A stretch of DNA of 64,000 bases, taken from NCBI GenBank assembly GCA_009760855.2, contig WPIO01000041.1, positions 2,488,501-2,552,500 of the forward strand, given 5' to 3'. The position numbers were made by a program, and so were the translations under genes. Under the pieces are notes generated by a model. It was given only the letters and a program-made list of their open reading frames with translations, was not told the origin of the DNA and searched no databases. This document shows positions 22,876 through 35,239 of this stretch, piece after piece (the stretch's first letter is position 1; each line of letters opens with the position of its first letter). The DNA is from Cristatella mucedo. Taxonomy: Eukaryota > Bryozoa > Phylactolaemata > Cristatellidae.

Positions 22876-23837
22876 CCGAATTTGTTATTGCTAACTTCGA
22901 GCTGAGTGATAGCCGTCACACGTCTCTTCTGCTGCTACAAAAACAAGGCTGCCAAATCAGCCAAATTGTGCCTCCATTTCTTTTACAGCTGCATAAGCTG
23001 CATACACAATTAATGAGTTTCTCTGGCATCAAACAGAGGGGGAGGATTACATTTAGCACATGGAAAAGATATGCTCCTCTCTTTCTCGACTGTGGCTTAG
23101 ACACTTACCAAAGCTCCGAAAGTGAGCTCAACAAATCCGACTCTCAGTTCTGCCATTGATGCATTTTACAGTAAACGGCTACCTTACAGCAGGACTTGTA
23201 TACCCCCTCCCCCAGGAGTATAGGCACTGCAGAAAAATGGTGAACTCTTTTCCCAGCTATAGAAGGACCGATAGCACCGGTCAACATTAAAATCGTTACT
23301 GACTTAAAACGACCCTAATCTGTAGTATCTAGATGAGCAGAACACAAACATAACTATGTAAAAATATGTTAGCTCTTGTTTTGAAGATATTTCATATAGT
23401 TCATTTTTATGTTTCATCGTGTAAATTTATCCCGTAGGACTGAAACAACATCGTAAATAAGCCTAGACTGATGAATACTACATCGTATTTCATAATACCG
23501 GCATGCTCAAACCATTCATGAGTCAATTGCGTCAATTTCTGATGCAATGCAATACTACTACCAGGCGCCTGCTGCAGTAAGCTGATGTCATAAACCCCAG
23601 TCAGAAAGGTCATTTAGAATATTTCAGACTTTGTTCCAGTGAAGAAGGCATATCATCTTTACTTCGGACGATGACCAAGACCAGCCTTGCCCCCTATATA
23701 CACTGTGCTATATATATAACATGTCTTTCACAGTGGTTGAATGGCAAAAGACCATCAATGCATGTTCTTCTGGCACGACAGCAAGCAGTGATCCCGATTT
23801 CCATAGTGGTGCATGATCAAGCCCACACAGAATAACA
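22876..23837. other. No gene recognised
   Basis: AT-leaning sequence with short frames only. Confidence 0.4.
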
Positions 23838-24240
23838 CAGGAAAACCTAAACGACCTGCTTTGTGATTTGGACTTATCCAAGAACAAGGCCGAGTTGATA
23901 GGTTCAAGACTCCAACAATGGAATCTTCTGAAGATGTTGCAATTACTATATATCGAAAGGACCATTAGCACTTGGAGCCATCTTCAGAAAGGAAAGCAAT
24001 CTGGTATTCTGTTCCGATTTGAGGGGCTCATAAACGCCTTACAAATCACTCGTGACCCACGGGGTATTTTGGTCATTTGGATGGAGACGATTTGTAGACT
24101 CTTCGAATCTGAGTTTTAAGGCTGTGCTTTTGCACAATGGAAACCGCCTTCTATGTATTTCAGCAGCACACGGTGTCCACGTGAAAGAGACATACGATAA
24201 CTTAAAGTGGCTACAGGATTCCACTCAGTATAACAATTAA
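23838..24240 (+). pseudogene. Decayed copy of a mobile-element-associated protein of unknown function
   Basis: Frames at 23838-23960 (DLDLSKNKAELIGSRLQQWN) and 24070-24230 (WRRFVDSSNLSFKAVLLHNG, then AAHGVHVKETYDNLKWL) match, by recollection, consecutive parts of a repeat-associated protein seen in many animal genomes (pattern: SK-x-AELLGSRLQ-WNLL ... W-x-x-FIDSS-x-x-S-x-KAVLLHNGN ... HSVH-x-KE-x-Y). Frameshifts separate the blocks. The function of the family is unknown to me. Confidence 0.5.
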
Positions 24241-24309
24241 AGCTTGCAACCCTGTGGTGATTTGAAAGTAGTTTCCCTTTAAATGGGACTGCGGCAGGGA
24301 CAAAAAATA

Positions 24310-24790
24310 GGCTTTTAGGTCCCTTTGTTCTTTGGCTCCAGCCTACCTATCAGATCTACTCCCCCACCAGGCTGAGCAGCGTACCGTCTGCTTTTCGGAA
24401 TCCAACTGTTTACCCACACCTCCTACCAATCTCAAATCCTTTATAGACTGTGCCTTTAGTTCGTATTGTCCAAAGCCTGGAACTCACTCCCGACTTGCCT
24501 CACAACATCTCCTGACTTCGTCCACATTTAAAAAGAAACTAAAAACGCATTTATTTATGCAACCATTTAGTGGGCCCTGTGATTCGTCCTTAATGTGCTT
24601 ATGCATGCTGACACTGTGCATGCTGCCACTAACCATACTTGCATGCTGACCCTGTGCATGTCACCCCTAACCATGTTGCTCATGTTGTTTATTAAGCATG
24701 CTACCACTAACCATCCGATCGTGCTTCCTTTGCAGCAAGTGTAAAGTGCCTAGTTCTCAGAGGGTGCCATACCAAATGCATTATTATTAA
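24310..24790 (+). mobile_element. LINE-A 3' fragment
   Basis: Begins TTTTAGGTCCCTTTGTTCTT, encodes LAPAYLSDLLPHQAEQRT-like sequence, and continues through the 3' UTR to CATTATTATTA at about 24788. Confidence 0.82.
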
Positions 24791-26134
24791 ATCTAAGACA
24801 TGGTCTATGACATCAGTTTTTTTACAGGTATTAACCATAGGCCTATCACTATTGGCATGCATTTCGTGATGGACACATTAATTTATTGCACATTACAAAA
24901 AATGTAGAGCCAATTTTACAATTGAACTCATATTTGTGTTGAGCACATAACAATTTACAAGTGGCTAATTTTATTTCAGTAACATGCTTTTGTAAAAAAA
25001 ATTGTGTTGACCAGCGAGTTCCATATAACGTCATTTGGGAGCCAAGCGAGAGCCTACCGAGAGGAAGTCTCACAGTAAAAAATAGCGCATCTCAAACAGT
25101 AACAACCGAGATTGTATGAACACATTAAACGGTAACCAGTGTGCTGATTCTAAGTAGGCACTATACAATAGCAAGCAGCTATTTGTTTTTCCAATAATCA
25201 CAAACAAAGTCTCGTAACATTGCAGATATGTGAAGAATTTCAGAATCAAAGGTTTGCACGAGGAAAGAGAGTGCAGACCGAAAGTTACAGCCTGACGTTG
25301 AATTCTGCACCGCCCAACTAATTCCTGGCTAGTTAGCCGCACCTGCGGTGGACAGCCCAAGCGAGGAGCAGGCACCCGGTGCTTGTACCGCCAAACTTCA
25401 TGAAGCACGAACGAAACAGCACGAAGCACAAAGCGTGTCTGTAAAACACGGCAGTGCTGCCTCACAATAGCAGTGACACATGCCCGAATGCATGCCGATG
25501 TGGCAGGGGCGAGGACTGCTTACCATATTCGACTGATCGTTGCACCAATGACGAGGCACGAGTTGCCATAGGCACCTAAATGCAGCATCTCCAGAATCTT
25601 ACTGGTACAACTAAGGAAAATCCTGCAGACGTGATGCCGACATCATGCCGACGAAACAGCTACTGGCAGCAGCTACAGGCAAGCAAGCTCCATGCAGCAA
25701 CTTAAGGGCCATCGCACCTAAAGGGCCATCTAAGACCACCTAAGACCCACTGGGTTACTTAGTTAACCATAACCTCTTGCAAGAACTAAGAACTGGGTCT
25801 ATTGCAAGAACCAGTGATGAGCAGTTTTGCTTTCACCTTCCGGACGCAGCAGTTGGGCCTCATGAGCGATCACAGCCGGCGGAGCCAAAGAGAGGGAGAG
25901 GTCCCCCCTGCCAAGTAGCCACGTGACCAATGGCACCTTAATAAATGAGCACTTCTTCCGTTCACGGTTGGAAACACGGCTGATAATGCAGAATTTCCGG
26001 CTGAGGACTGAAAAGCTGCTGCCAGAGTTAAGGTAATCATAACAGAAAGCCTAGAGCTTGTATCTGGCTTTCTTTGCTATGCAGCACGATGACTTAGCGG
26101 CATTTAAGTCTCAACTAAAGGCTCATGGAAGGTA
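24791..26134. other. No gene recognised
   Basis: A minus-strand frame of 131 codons (25070-25465) has no recognisable domain. Otherwise nothing. Confidence 0.35.
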
Positions 26135-26790
26135 GTGTATCCGCAACTCCACAAAAACATAAGGACTAAGTGGGTGTTACGCTGAAGAGTCGCCTGCAGC
26201 AGCCTGACTCAAAGCTTAAGCGGCTTTCGGTTCGCATACACGATAACCAACACACTTCATCTCACATAACAAAGAAAAAGTGAGTGTAGCCGAGTCAGGA
26301 GGGTAGCTGAGGTAGTGACTAGCATGAAAGTGGTAGCACAGAACAGCTGGGAAGGATGTATTGCAGTCGCCAGCAGGGTAGAAGACGTCGCATAAGAATT
26401 GTGAAAGTGAGTTCCACAGCCTAAGACCTGCAGAACGAACAACTCATGTCGCCAACAGTCTCTAAGCAAAAGAATGAAGCTAATGTGTTGTCCATAGATG
26501 ACCTGAGGGCCCGAGGAGGATGAACTGGGTGCAGCAGTTCAGCCACGTATAAAAGAGTCAAGCGATGGCAGGTCTTGTGAGTCCGAGTAAGAATTTTCCT
26601 CTGTACCTGTTGATCAACAGAAAGCCATCGTAACTTCTTCAGTAAAGGACTAGCCTTGCAGCCATATTCATTGCCAGCTGCAGAGGCTCAATGGCTGCTT
26701 TCAATAGCCAATATCCAAAAATGAATAACAGTAGTCTAGTCTAGACCAAACTAGGGACCTGGTACGATCTTTAGCCAGCCATAGTGGTAT
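26135..26790 (-). mobile_element. LINE-B 3' fragment
   Basis: GCAACTCCACAAAAACATAA, GCGGCTTTCGGTTCGCATAC, CAAAGAAAAAGTGAGTG and the ORF end back to GCCAGCTGCAGAGGCTCAAT. Diverged; frames broken. Confidence 0.75.
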
Positions 26791-27095
26791 TTGGTCCAAA
26801 AAATCTTCGATAGGAATCTAATGTAATAACATGCTAGGGAAGCAGTCGTCTTGATTCCTTTTAAAAGGTCTAGCAGTTATCTAAGAGGACACATAAATTC
26901 GAGCATACATGTTGATGCTCCCTAGTCCAGCCTCAAGCTTAGGGCAACCCTACGAATAGAACAAGCTCGGAGTTATTGCCCATAGCTTAAGAAAAATTGG
27001 CTAGATATGGTCGGCAAATAAGTGATTGCCGATGTCGTGGGCCGGGTCATTTGACTGATTTCATCACATATCAGCTGACCAGCTTCCTATCTATA

Positions 27096-27150
27096 GCTGC
27101 AAAGTGCCTAGAAACAGATATAGTTCTCTTAGGGTGCTGGATAACGTTTC
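27096..27150 (+). mobile_element. LINE-A or SINE-1 tail fragment
   Basis: GCAAAGTGCCTAGAAACAGA, then GTTCTCTTAGGGTGCT. Lacks an ATT run. Confidence 0.5.
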
Positions 27151-27239
27151 TTCTCGGCTTTACAGAGCTAGCAGCTAATACTTAGCACTAAAGGCAAAAG
27201 TCAATGGCTTTTTTTTGGTAGCCATGCCAATACTTCACC

Positions 27240-27560
27240 ACCTTGAGCGATCCTAGAAAGAAATGTAGCAGAACCTGCATTACGGAGCCTTCAATATCTA
27301 GGACCGGGATCAAACGATAACTGGCTTTAGAGGCAGTCTTCTAAAATGAAACTTTTAAGCATCAGGTGCTCTGAACGACCGGATTGTGGGTGCCAACTAA
27401 CGGTCCTACAATGGGCAGCTTCAATTAAGACCACACAGCCCAGCACTTCAGTGGTGCATCTAGGATCTGATATGAGGAAATCGATAGTATCAGCAGTAAG
27501 TTCAAGAAAGTCGGCCGACATTCAGGATTCAATGTTCACAACACGGGAGCTCTGTCGAGC
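27240..27560 (-). mobile_element. LINE-B coding fragment
   Basis: The minus strand reads MSADFLELTADTIDFLI, aligning with MSENFLKLYDDKTELLLIG of LINE-B, and a GAGGCAGTCTTCTAAAATGA stretch matches the same region of the long copy. Diverged. Confidence 0.65.
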
Positions 27561-27625
27561 TAACGCTTTAACAGGGATACAACCTTAAGAATCACCCACC
27601 CGGTCCATCACACTCCACAAGGTAA

Positions 27626-27823
27626 TTGCCAGTTACTATAAACAATAATTTGCCAGTGCTACGTGTGCCAATCCCATCAAAAGATACGAGTAAGTGTACT
27701 CGCATGACTGAACGCAGTGACGAAGCAGCGACAGGAGAGCCAGTAGCTGCACCAGCAAGAATTCCGAATATTGCTTTGACGGCAAGTAGACGAACGCCTG
27801 ATTTTTCTCATGCGATTGCCTAA
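27626..27823 (+). other. Short ORF followed by an A-rich run
   Basis: A frame of 65 codons ends TAA and is followed at once by CAAATAAAAAAAATAAT. It contains SKCTRMTERSDEAATGEPV. It might be the end of an exon or of a processed copy with a poly(A) tail. No family recognised. Confidence 0.2.
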
Positions 27824-28067
27824 CAAATAAAAAAAATAATAGTTATGCACAAACAAGAGCAACAACTTACAAATCAGAGTATATTGGAAGAACCTGGCAC
27901 CAGGCTGCAATATATGAAGCAATCGCTTCGATACTATAAAAAGCTTTCTCCCACACTCACATTCACAACTATAGGTCCTGGTCCATGACTGCAATTGCTA
28001 GTAAGTCCACAAATGCACATACACACACATTCATACTCTTAGGCACACAAGTGAGCATTCGGTGGTG

Positions 28068-28141
28068 TACACACACGCACGCACGCACACACACACAAGT
28101 GCACACACTCAGGCACACGCTTACACGCACACACACACACC
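28068..28141. repeat. (CA)n-rich microsatellite
   Basis: CACACACGCACGCACGCAC and CACACACACACACC, with interruptions. Confidence 0.85.
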
Positions 28142-28527
28142 AACAGCCTGTCCGAAAATGCTAACACAAGACAAAAATTGCATGAACCATTAGCTAATGG
28201 ATGATGAATCACAAGAAGAAGAAGATAAAGAAAGCAATGGTTGTGAGCTGCCAAAAGCAAACTCCGAGGCCAACAAATTAAGCAAAGTTTTAAACTGCCG
28301 ATTTCCTCTCGTCCCTATTATGCCCCAATTCGAGGAAAATTTGCTCTAGTGTAGCTGCCATCGACAGCATCCGTAACAATCCACAGTGAGCTCATTCCTG
28401 AATTTTATCAAATCTCCATAAGCTAACTGATTATATCTAAACTTATGCTGTTTGACCGGATGACCTTGAAAGTCAGGGTCTCAACCATACTTATATCCGT
28501 CCACAAGTGACTCTCTAATTACACTTA

Positions 28528-28600
28528 ATAATAATAATAATGGCACACTTGATAAAGCCCCCACAGAGAACTCAATGTCTTTCTAGCCGCTTTCCATTTA
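28528..28600 (-). mobile_element. LINE-A tail-only fragment
   Basis: AATAATAATAATAATGGCAC, GATAAAGCCCCCACAGAGAA, TCTTTCTAGCCGCTTT. Confidence 0.72.
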
Positions 28601-28769
28601 CACGTGAGCATTCTTGTCAAACCTGTGGATATTATTTTTTTGCAACAATCTCTATTTGTTTACTAGTCTCGAACAGTTACTAGAAGCCCCGTGGGCTCTC
28701 CAGCTTCATCATATTGCTGCTATCAGTGCCTAGCTGGAGCAATGTATTACAGATTGACTGGTCCATGCA

Positions 28770-28820
28770 TTTTCATACCTAGTTGAACTGCTGCACCAGT
28801 TTCAGCCTGTATGGACCAAA
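28770..28820 (+). mobile_element. LINE-B small fragment
   Basis: TACCTAGTTGAACTGCTGCACC to CCTGTATGGACCA, equal to YLAELLHQFQP. It abuts the tail of the 28.8-30.3 kb LINE-A. Confidence 0.55.
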
Positions 28821-28825
28821 AAAAC

Positions 28826-30292
28826 AATAATGCACTTGATAAAGCACCATGAGGGAACTCAAATCTCTTTCTAGGCACTTTATTTTCCTGCAAAGGAAAC
28901 ATGATCGCATGGTTTGTGGTATCATGTTTGATAAACAACATGAATAACATGGCTAGGGGTGACATGCACAGCATTAGCATGCAAGTGAGGTTAGTGGCAG
29001 CATGCAGTGTCAGCACGCATAAGCACATTAACGACGAAAAACGGAGACACACTAAATCCTGTCATTAATAGGTGTGTTTTAATTTCTTTTAAATGTGGTC
29101 AAGTCAGGGGATGTCATGACACAAGTCGGAGTGAGTTTCCGGCTTTGAGAGGATATGAACCAAATGCAGTCTCCAAATGACTTTGAGGTTTGCACGAGGT
29201 ATAGGTGAACAGTTAGATTCCGAAAGCAGGTGATATGATACTTAGCCAGGTGGGGGAGTAGATGTGATAGGTAGGCTGGAGCCAAAGAATTAACTGACCT
29301 AAAAGAAAGCAACGAAACCTTGAAGTCGATGCATTGCTTGACTGGTAGCCAGTGCTGGTCGGGGAGAAGTGGTGTGATGTGGCAACTGAAACGCTCACGG
29401 CAGGAAAGCCTAGCTGCTGAGTTTTGCACCAGCTGTAAGGGCCTGATTGCAAATGCCGGTAGACCAGCAAGCAGTGAGTTACAAGTCAAGACGGGATGTC
29501 ACAAATGCAAGGACCAACTTTAATGTGGTATCCCTGTCTAAACAAGCCCTAGTTTTAGCAATGCTATTAGCTGAAATGTTATGTAGCTGAAAGTAGGCAG
29601 ACTTGACTGTGGAGCTGATTTGGTCGTCTAACGAGAGGTCACTTTGGAATATGACACCTAGATTTCGAGCTGATTCAACAGGAGATATGCTGGCAGAGCC
29701 ATATTTGAGCGTTAGCCTTTCCAATTTCTGAATCACACTTGGTTTGCCCATAATTAGTAAGTTACTTTTATCAACGTTCAATTTAAGAGAATTTGCTGCT
29801 ATCCATGTGCGTATGTCATCTATACATGCAGCAAGGGAGTTGAGAGAATTCGACGTGCTCGAGAGATGACTGGGGTCAAAGCAACGGTACAATTGAGTGT
29901 CATCCGTACATAAGTGAAAGCCTATATTGTGCTTGGCAAGCATATCGGCAAGAAAGAACCGTGAAAAGAATCAGACCAAGCAGGGAACCCTGAGGTACCC
30001 CATATTTCAGAGGTACCTCGGATGATCTTCTTCAATTCACGTCAATACTCTGGAGTCTCCCATTGAGATAGGCCCCGAACCATTGCAGAGCAGTGCCAGT
30101 GATGCCCATTCGAGATGAGAGGGGCTCACGAAGGACTTGGTGATCGATAGTATCAAAAAGCTGCCGAAAGATCGACCAAAACAAGCAGAGATACTCTACT
30201 CATGTCTGCATTCCTAAGTAAGTCGCGGTACACCCGAATCAATGCTGTTTCTGTGGAATGATTAGCTCTAAAGCCAGACTGAAACTTACTAG
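28826..30292 (-). mobile_element. LINE-A, 5'-truncated copy with reverse transcriptase remnants
   Basis: On the minus strand it reads from the QSGFRANHSTE block through FDTIDH-, SVLGP- and DDTQLY-type remnants, the C-terminal region (29479-29943 and 29079-29489 are open blocks), the 3' UTR and a short A-rich/ATT end at 28826. Several frameshifts and stops make it inactive. Its 5' edge abuts a LINE-B fragment of opposite orientation at about 30293. Confidence 0.85.
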
Positions 30293-30295
30293 CAA

Positions 30296-30656
30296 CAATA
30301 GATTAGCTGTTCCATTTCTTCGCTTAAACACTGTTGACGACGGAGGCTTTAGCTCTGTAGGTCCTAGACTGTGGAACTCACTTCCATAATTCTTATACAA
30401 CGACAATTACTCTCTTGCTGCCGACTAGGGCACATTATTTCTAGTCGTCCTGAGCTGCTACTTCCACGCTACTCACCACATCAACTGCTCTCCTGACTCA
30501 GCTATGCTTCTCACTTTCCCCTTGTTGCATGAGACAAAGTCTGTTGGCTACCTAATGCGTACCAAAAGCCACTTAGGCTCTTGAGTGCGCTAAACAAACT
30601 CTCCTGTGCAACACCCACATAGTCTTTGTGGAGTTACAGACATTACATTACATTAC
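30296..30656 (+). mobile_element. LINE-B 3' fragment
   Basis: Starts TTAGCTGTTCCATTTCTTCG (LAVPFLRL), continues SSVGPRLWNSLP, the 3' UTR, and ends GACATTACATTACATTACAT. This shows the LINE-B tail repeat clearly. Confidence 0.82.
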
Positions 30657-30791
30657 ATCAGAACTGGATGACTCGGTCACGCAGTCGCTGAGAGATCTTA
30701 GCTGGCTTCCAGCTGAACCGTAAGCTTAGTATCGACACTTGCTCTCTTTAAATGTCCCACAGACCTTGCCTCAGCATACCTTGTTCCTTTT

Positions 30792-30975
30792 TAACAATAA
30801 CACATTTGATATAGCACCCTCAGAGAACTCAATCTCTTTCTAGGTACTTTACATTGGAACATGACTACAGGCCATATAGGTGCCTTCGATTATAACTACA
30901 ATAACAATAAATATAATACCAATAAAACATTTGCACAGCCCTCAAAGAGAATTTAAGTCTCTTTTGTAGGTAGTT
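30792..30975 (-). mobile_element. Two LINE-A tail-only fragments in tandem
   Basis: One at 30792-30852 (GATATAGCACCCTCAGAGAA) and one, more decayed, at 30900-30975 (CACAGCCCTCAAAGAGAATT). Both have A/T-rich AAT-type ends and the same orientation. Confidence 0.6.
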
Positions 30976-31145
30976 TACATACGTTGGACAGGAAACACGT
31001 TCAAAACATGGAATGAGTAAGTCTTAAACGACCAACACAACCTACAGGTGCATTCAGCGAGATGCAACTGTCCTTGTTTGATCAGCAAGTGACTAACCTT
31101 AGTGAGGGCTAAATCAAACAAGCCACTCCCCTCGGAATCTCAATA

Positions 31146-31465
31146 ATGATGATAATAATAATAGCACATCTGTACAGCACGCTAAGACAACTAAATCTCT
31201 TCATAGGTACTCTATAAATGCTGCAAAGGAAGCATGTCAGTTAGTTAAAACTTGCACAGAATCAGCACACACAAGCACACATGGCAAGCTCACCTGGACA
31301 CAATAAACGATGAGAATAACAGGTCTTTAGCCTCTGTTTAAAGGATATCAAGCTAGGGCATGTCGAAACATCCGTTAAAAGAAGTTTCAGACCTTAGTAG
31401 CATAAGAACTAAAGGCACGGCCTCCAAGACATTTGAGGTTAATTAGAGGCACAACACAACCATTT
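31146..31465 (-). mobile_element. Diverged LINE-A 3' fragment
   Basis: ATAATAATAATAGCACATC followed by a degraded tail block, GCTGCAAAGGAAGCATG, and the ORF end in reverse (GCATAAGAACTAAAGGCACG). Clearly related but older than most. Confidence 0.65.
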
Positions 31466-31659
31466 GAGTCAGACGAGTGGCTGCTACGATGCCTAGCCCC
31501 TTTGCCATCAGTAATGTAGTTTCCTCCTTTCCCATGGGACTCCTCTCACTCAATTCCGTTCAGCATCTGAAAATTGCAGATCCTGAAAGAGCACCCCAAA
31601 ATTTACTTAAATAAGCAATCAGAGTAAAAACAACTGCCAACAAGTTTTCTTTTGCAGGC

Positions 31660-31835
31660 CAGTGTTATTGCTCAAAATTGGAACAGCCAATCAGCATATC
31701 TCCTGCTGCATGTTCACGAGCCGAGGCGTCCTGTTCCAAAGTAACCTTTCACTGGACGATCACATTAGCTCCGCAGTCAATTGTGAGTGCTTTCAGCTAT
31801 GCGGCATCATACCGGTCACACTCCTTATTTGTCTA
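31660..31835 (+). mobile_element. LINE-A coding fragment
   Basis: Short piece equivalent to LKIGSASIS to SAYFQL (GCATATCTCCTGCTGCATG, TCACTGGACGATCACATTAG), with no 3' end. Truncated on both sides. Confidence 0.6.
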
Positions 31836-32264
31836 ACGTTTCGCTTGAGAGATAGTCTATACAGCACTTAAATGAGTAACTAAGTAACTATGATAAAAAG
31901 CTTTACATAACTGATTCATACATTTCAATGCTCAACATAAATGTGAGACTGAATGCTGCAGGTGCTTATGGAAATAAGTAAATTATCTCCCTTGATATTT
32001 TGCTACTGACACTCGGCACAGCCGAACCATCGTACTGGTACTATAAATACCACTAGCAGCAGAACTAAAGTACTACGTGATTGTGGTCTGTTCACAAAAA
32101 CTCAACAGTCTTCTGATTGATTTGTGCAATCTTATGAGGGAGAGCTCGATGTTGAATCGTCCTCTATTTCTGAATGAGTTGCAGTACTTGGGTGATGCAG
32201 TATTTTGTAACTCAGTCTTGGTACTTGATATAAATGTATATAAAGCATTCAAAATATGTGGATG

Positions 32265-33338
32265 TCAATCATTTATACCTTTGCTTTGATCCCTCCCAGC
32301 TTTCGATCACGTCGAATTCTCTCCCTTGCTGCATGCATTGATGACGTCCACACATGGATGGCAGCAAATGTTCTTAGATTAAGTTATGATAAAATTAACT
32401 TACTAGTTATGGGCACACCAAGTGAGATTCGGAAATTGGAAAGGCAAACGCTCAAAATCGGCTCTGCCAGCATATCTCTTGTTGAATCTGCACGAAATCT
32501 AGGTGTCATGTTCCAAAGTGACCTTTCGTTAAACGACCACATCAGCTCCATAGTAATGTCTGCCTACATTCAGCTACATAACGATGCTAAAATTCAGGCA
32601 TGTTTAGATAAGGATACCACATCTAAGTTGGTCCATGCATTTGTGACATCCCGTCTCGACTTCTGCAACTCACTGCTTACTGGCCTACCAGCATGTGCGA
32701 TCAGGCGATTGCAGCTGGTGCATAACTCTGCAGCTAGGCTTGTCTGTCATCAGCATCGCAGTTGCCACATTACTCCACTTCTCGCCGACCTGCGCTGGCT
32801 ACCAGTCAAGCAACGGATTGACTTCAAGGTTCTGTCGCTCACTTTTTTAGGTCCCTTCATTCTTTGGCTCCAGCCTATCTATCAGATCTACTAACTCACC
32901 AGGCCCAAGTATCATACTACCCGCTTTTCGAATCTAACAGTATACAATACTCGTACAAACTTGAAATCCTTTGGAGACCGTGCATTAAGTTCGCATGCTC
33001 CCAAAGCCTGGAACTCTCTCCTGACTTGATCACAACATCCCCTACTTGACCAAATTCTAAAAGACACACCTATTTAGGACAGCATTTAGTGGGTCCCTGT
33101 GATTCGTCCTTGATGTGCTTATGCGTGCTGACACTGTTGCATGCTGCCACTAACCACACTTGCATGCTGACCCTGTGCATGTCACCCCTAACCGTGTTAT
33201 TCATGTTGCTTATCAAGCATGATACCACTCACCATGCGATCATGTTTCCTTTGCAGCAAATGTACAGCGCATAGAAAGAGATTGAGTTATCTGAGGGTGC
33301 TTTATCAAGTGTATTATTATTATTATTATTATTATTAA
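32265..33338 (+). mobile_element. LINE-A, 5'-truncated copy
   Basis: Begins at the LCFDPSQ-type block after YADD, is open over about 32256-32894 (SARNLGVMFQSDLSLNDH, SRLDFCNSLLTGLPACAIRR), frameshifts near 32850, and carries the complete 3' UTR and an (ATT)8-type tail ending at about 33338. Confidence 0.88.
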
Positions 33339-34006
33339 AAGCACAGTTGCATGCACAAGAACAGGCCCGAGTACAAAAGAGATACTCACAGCTCAAAAAT
33401 AGAAGCAATATCATGTAGGAGCTTATTTACATTCTGCTGATGGAACGTAGTCAAGCTCTTGCGAACCTACAACGAACGAACAAAAACCAGTCTGAAAAGA
33501 CACATCATAGCCATTAGTAACATTCGAGCTAATGGGCAGCAAAACACACACACACATCTCACCAATATTGCTCTCAGTATCATAACACTTCTTAGTTCGT
33601 TCCGATCGGTTGCACCAGCCTACCTCCTTCCTCAGAGCCACGAGGCTGGTGAAGCCTAGAAGCTAGAAGAGTGGGGGGGGGGCAGGGGCCATTTGCCCCT
33701 ACAGCAAGGCAGTGAGCTGGGCCGCTCCTATTCTTGTGCACCGACGAAGAAATTATACTTTAACAATTCTACTCAATGACTACTTGCCAAGCCAAGTAAG
33801 CACCGAATAAACACTTAGGATTTTGCGATATAATTTTTACTAATAGACGGTCTGCCCATACTCGAAAATTTTAAAAGGTCTTTCCCCTACATAATAATTC
33901 TGCTGGTCTCCCTCATTAAAATCCTGGCTCTACCACTGCCTGGCGCAATCTTTAAAAAAGGGAGAGGAAGTAAAATAGAAAAAAGCCCGGCTTATATTAC
34001 GATTCT
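33339..34006. other. No gene recognised
   Basis: Short frames and a poly-G run near 33671; nothing else. Confidence 0.4.
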
Positions 34007-34230
34007 AACAATAATAATAATAATGCACTTGATAAAGCGCCCTCAGAGAACCCAATGTCTTTCTGGGCGCTTTACTGCCAAAAAGGAATTTCAAAGAGTC
34101 ATAATAATAACCAAATGTGTGCCTAATACGTTTGATAAGCACCCTCAGAGAACTCGATCTCAGTCTAGGTGCTTTAAATTCACTGCAAAGGAAGCACGAT
34201 CGAATTTGTAGTTGTAGCATGCTCACTAAA
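34007..34230 (-). mobile_element. Two adjacent LINE-A tail fragments
   Basis: 34007-34080 has AATAATAATAATAATGC and GATAAAGCGCCCTCAGAGAA. 34093-34230 has ATAATAATAACC and CACCCTCAGAGAACTCG, plus a little 3' UTR (CTGCAAAGGAAGCACGATCG). Confidence 0.72.
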
Positions 34231-34703
34231 TAGGTTGAGAGCGACCGAGAGCAGTCTGGAGTGAACAGCAAAAAAGAGTTTCGAATCTACCAGGACCGAT
34301 CCCACAAACTCTGCGTTACAGGACTGCCCTGGTTATAGGACTGCCTTACTGAATTACAGATCCGGTAACAGTAGTGCTCCACCGATTGAGATATCAAGAT
34401 TACGTTTTGTTAAAGATTTTAACAACTAGCCTGGGCTATAAATTTCTACTTGCATGCTTGAGCTGAATCAGTGTGTGCTGCAGTATGAATGTGTGTATTT
34501 TATAATTGCAAACTTAAAGCGAAGCTGCAACTATTACAGCGCTATTACTATTACTATTATTAGTCTTCGACCAGGCAGCCTATTCACTGCCCGAATTACA
34601 CAGGAAGAGGCCGAGCAGGAGAGAACATCCACAAGCCTGCCGGTGCATCCTGGGCAACTCATGAATGGCTGACGATTTACGTGAGCCTCAACACTACTAC
34701 AAC

Positions 34704-34830
34704 TAATAATAATAATACATTTATTTTAGCACCCTCGGAGAACTCAATCTCTTCCTGGGCATTTTACATATGCTGTAAAGGAAACATGATCGAATGGTTA
34801 GTAGTAGTATGCTCAATGTAAACATCGGCT
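34704..34830 (-). mobile_element. LINE-A tail plus a little 3' UTR
   Basis: AATAATAATAATACATTT, CACCCTCGGAGAACTC, GCTGTAAAGGAAACATGATC, then loss of similarity after GTAGTAGTATGCTC. Confidence 0.72.
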
Positions 34831-35039
34831 GTGCATTCAAGTGAAGCTGTAATTTCAAAATTCAGAGCGACCGGAGGGTATTCTGCCGTGGGACAGATAA
34901 GTCTGTTAGTGTCTCGAAGACAAGTTGGCTTCAGCAACGAACAGGTGAGTTCATGTCCTAATATCACCTTAGCACGGCACGGCAAAGCCAAACTATAGCC
35001 ATAGCAACCATACTACAAAATACATACTAAGTGCTATGC

Positions 35040-35116
35040 ATCAGCATCACGATCGAGTCTAAGCCTTGTGTGTCTGAGCAAGAATTTCAACGTATCTGCT
35101 GATCAAGTGGGAGCAA
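35040..35116 (-). mobile_element. LINE-B small fragment
   Basis: GTCTAAGCCTTGTGTGTCTG and GTATCTGCTGATCAAGTGGG match the 40.0 kb part of the long LINE-B. Confidence 0.5.
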
Positions 35117-35123
35117 CTAAATC

Positions 35124-35153
35124 TCTGTCTCTCTGTCTGTCTCTCTCTCTCCC

Positions 35154-35192
<39 letters not shown>

Positions 35193-35198
35193 GTCTCG
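35124..35198. repeat. (TCTG)n/(TC)n microsatellite
   Basis: Runs of TCTGTCTG and TCTCTCTC. Confidence 0.9.
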
Positions 35199-35239
35199 CT
35201 CAGTATATTAAAAAAGTCAAGATAACCTGATTCAGCATC

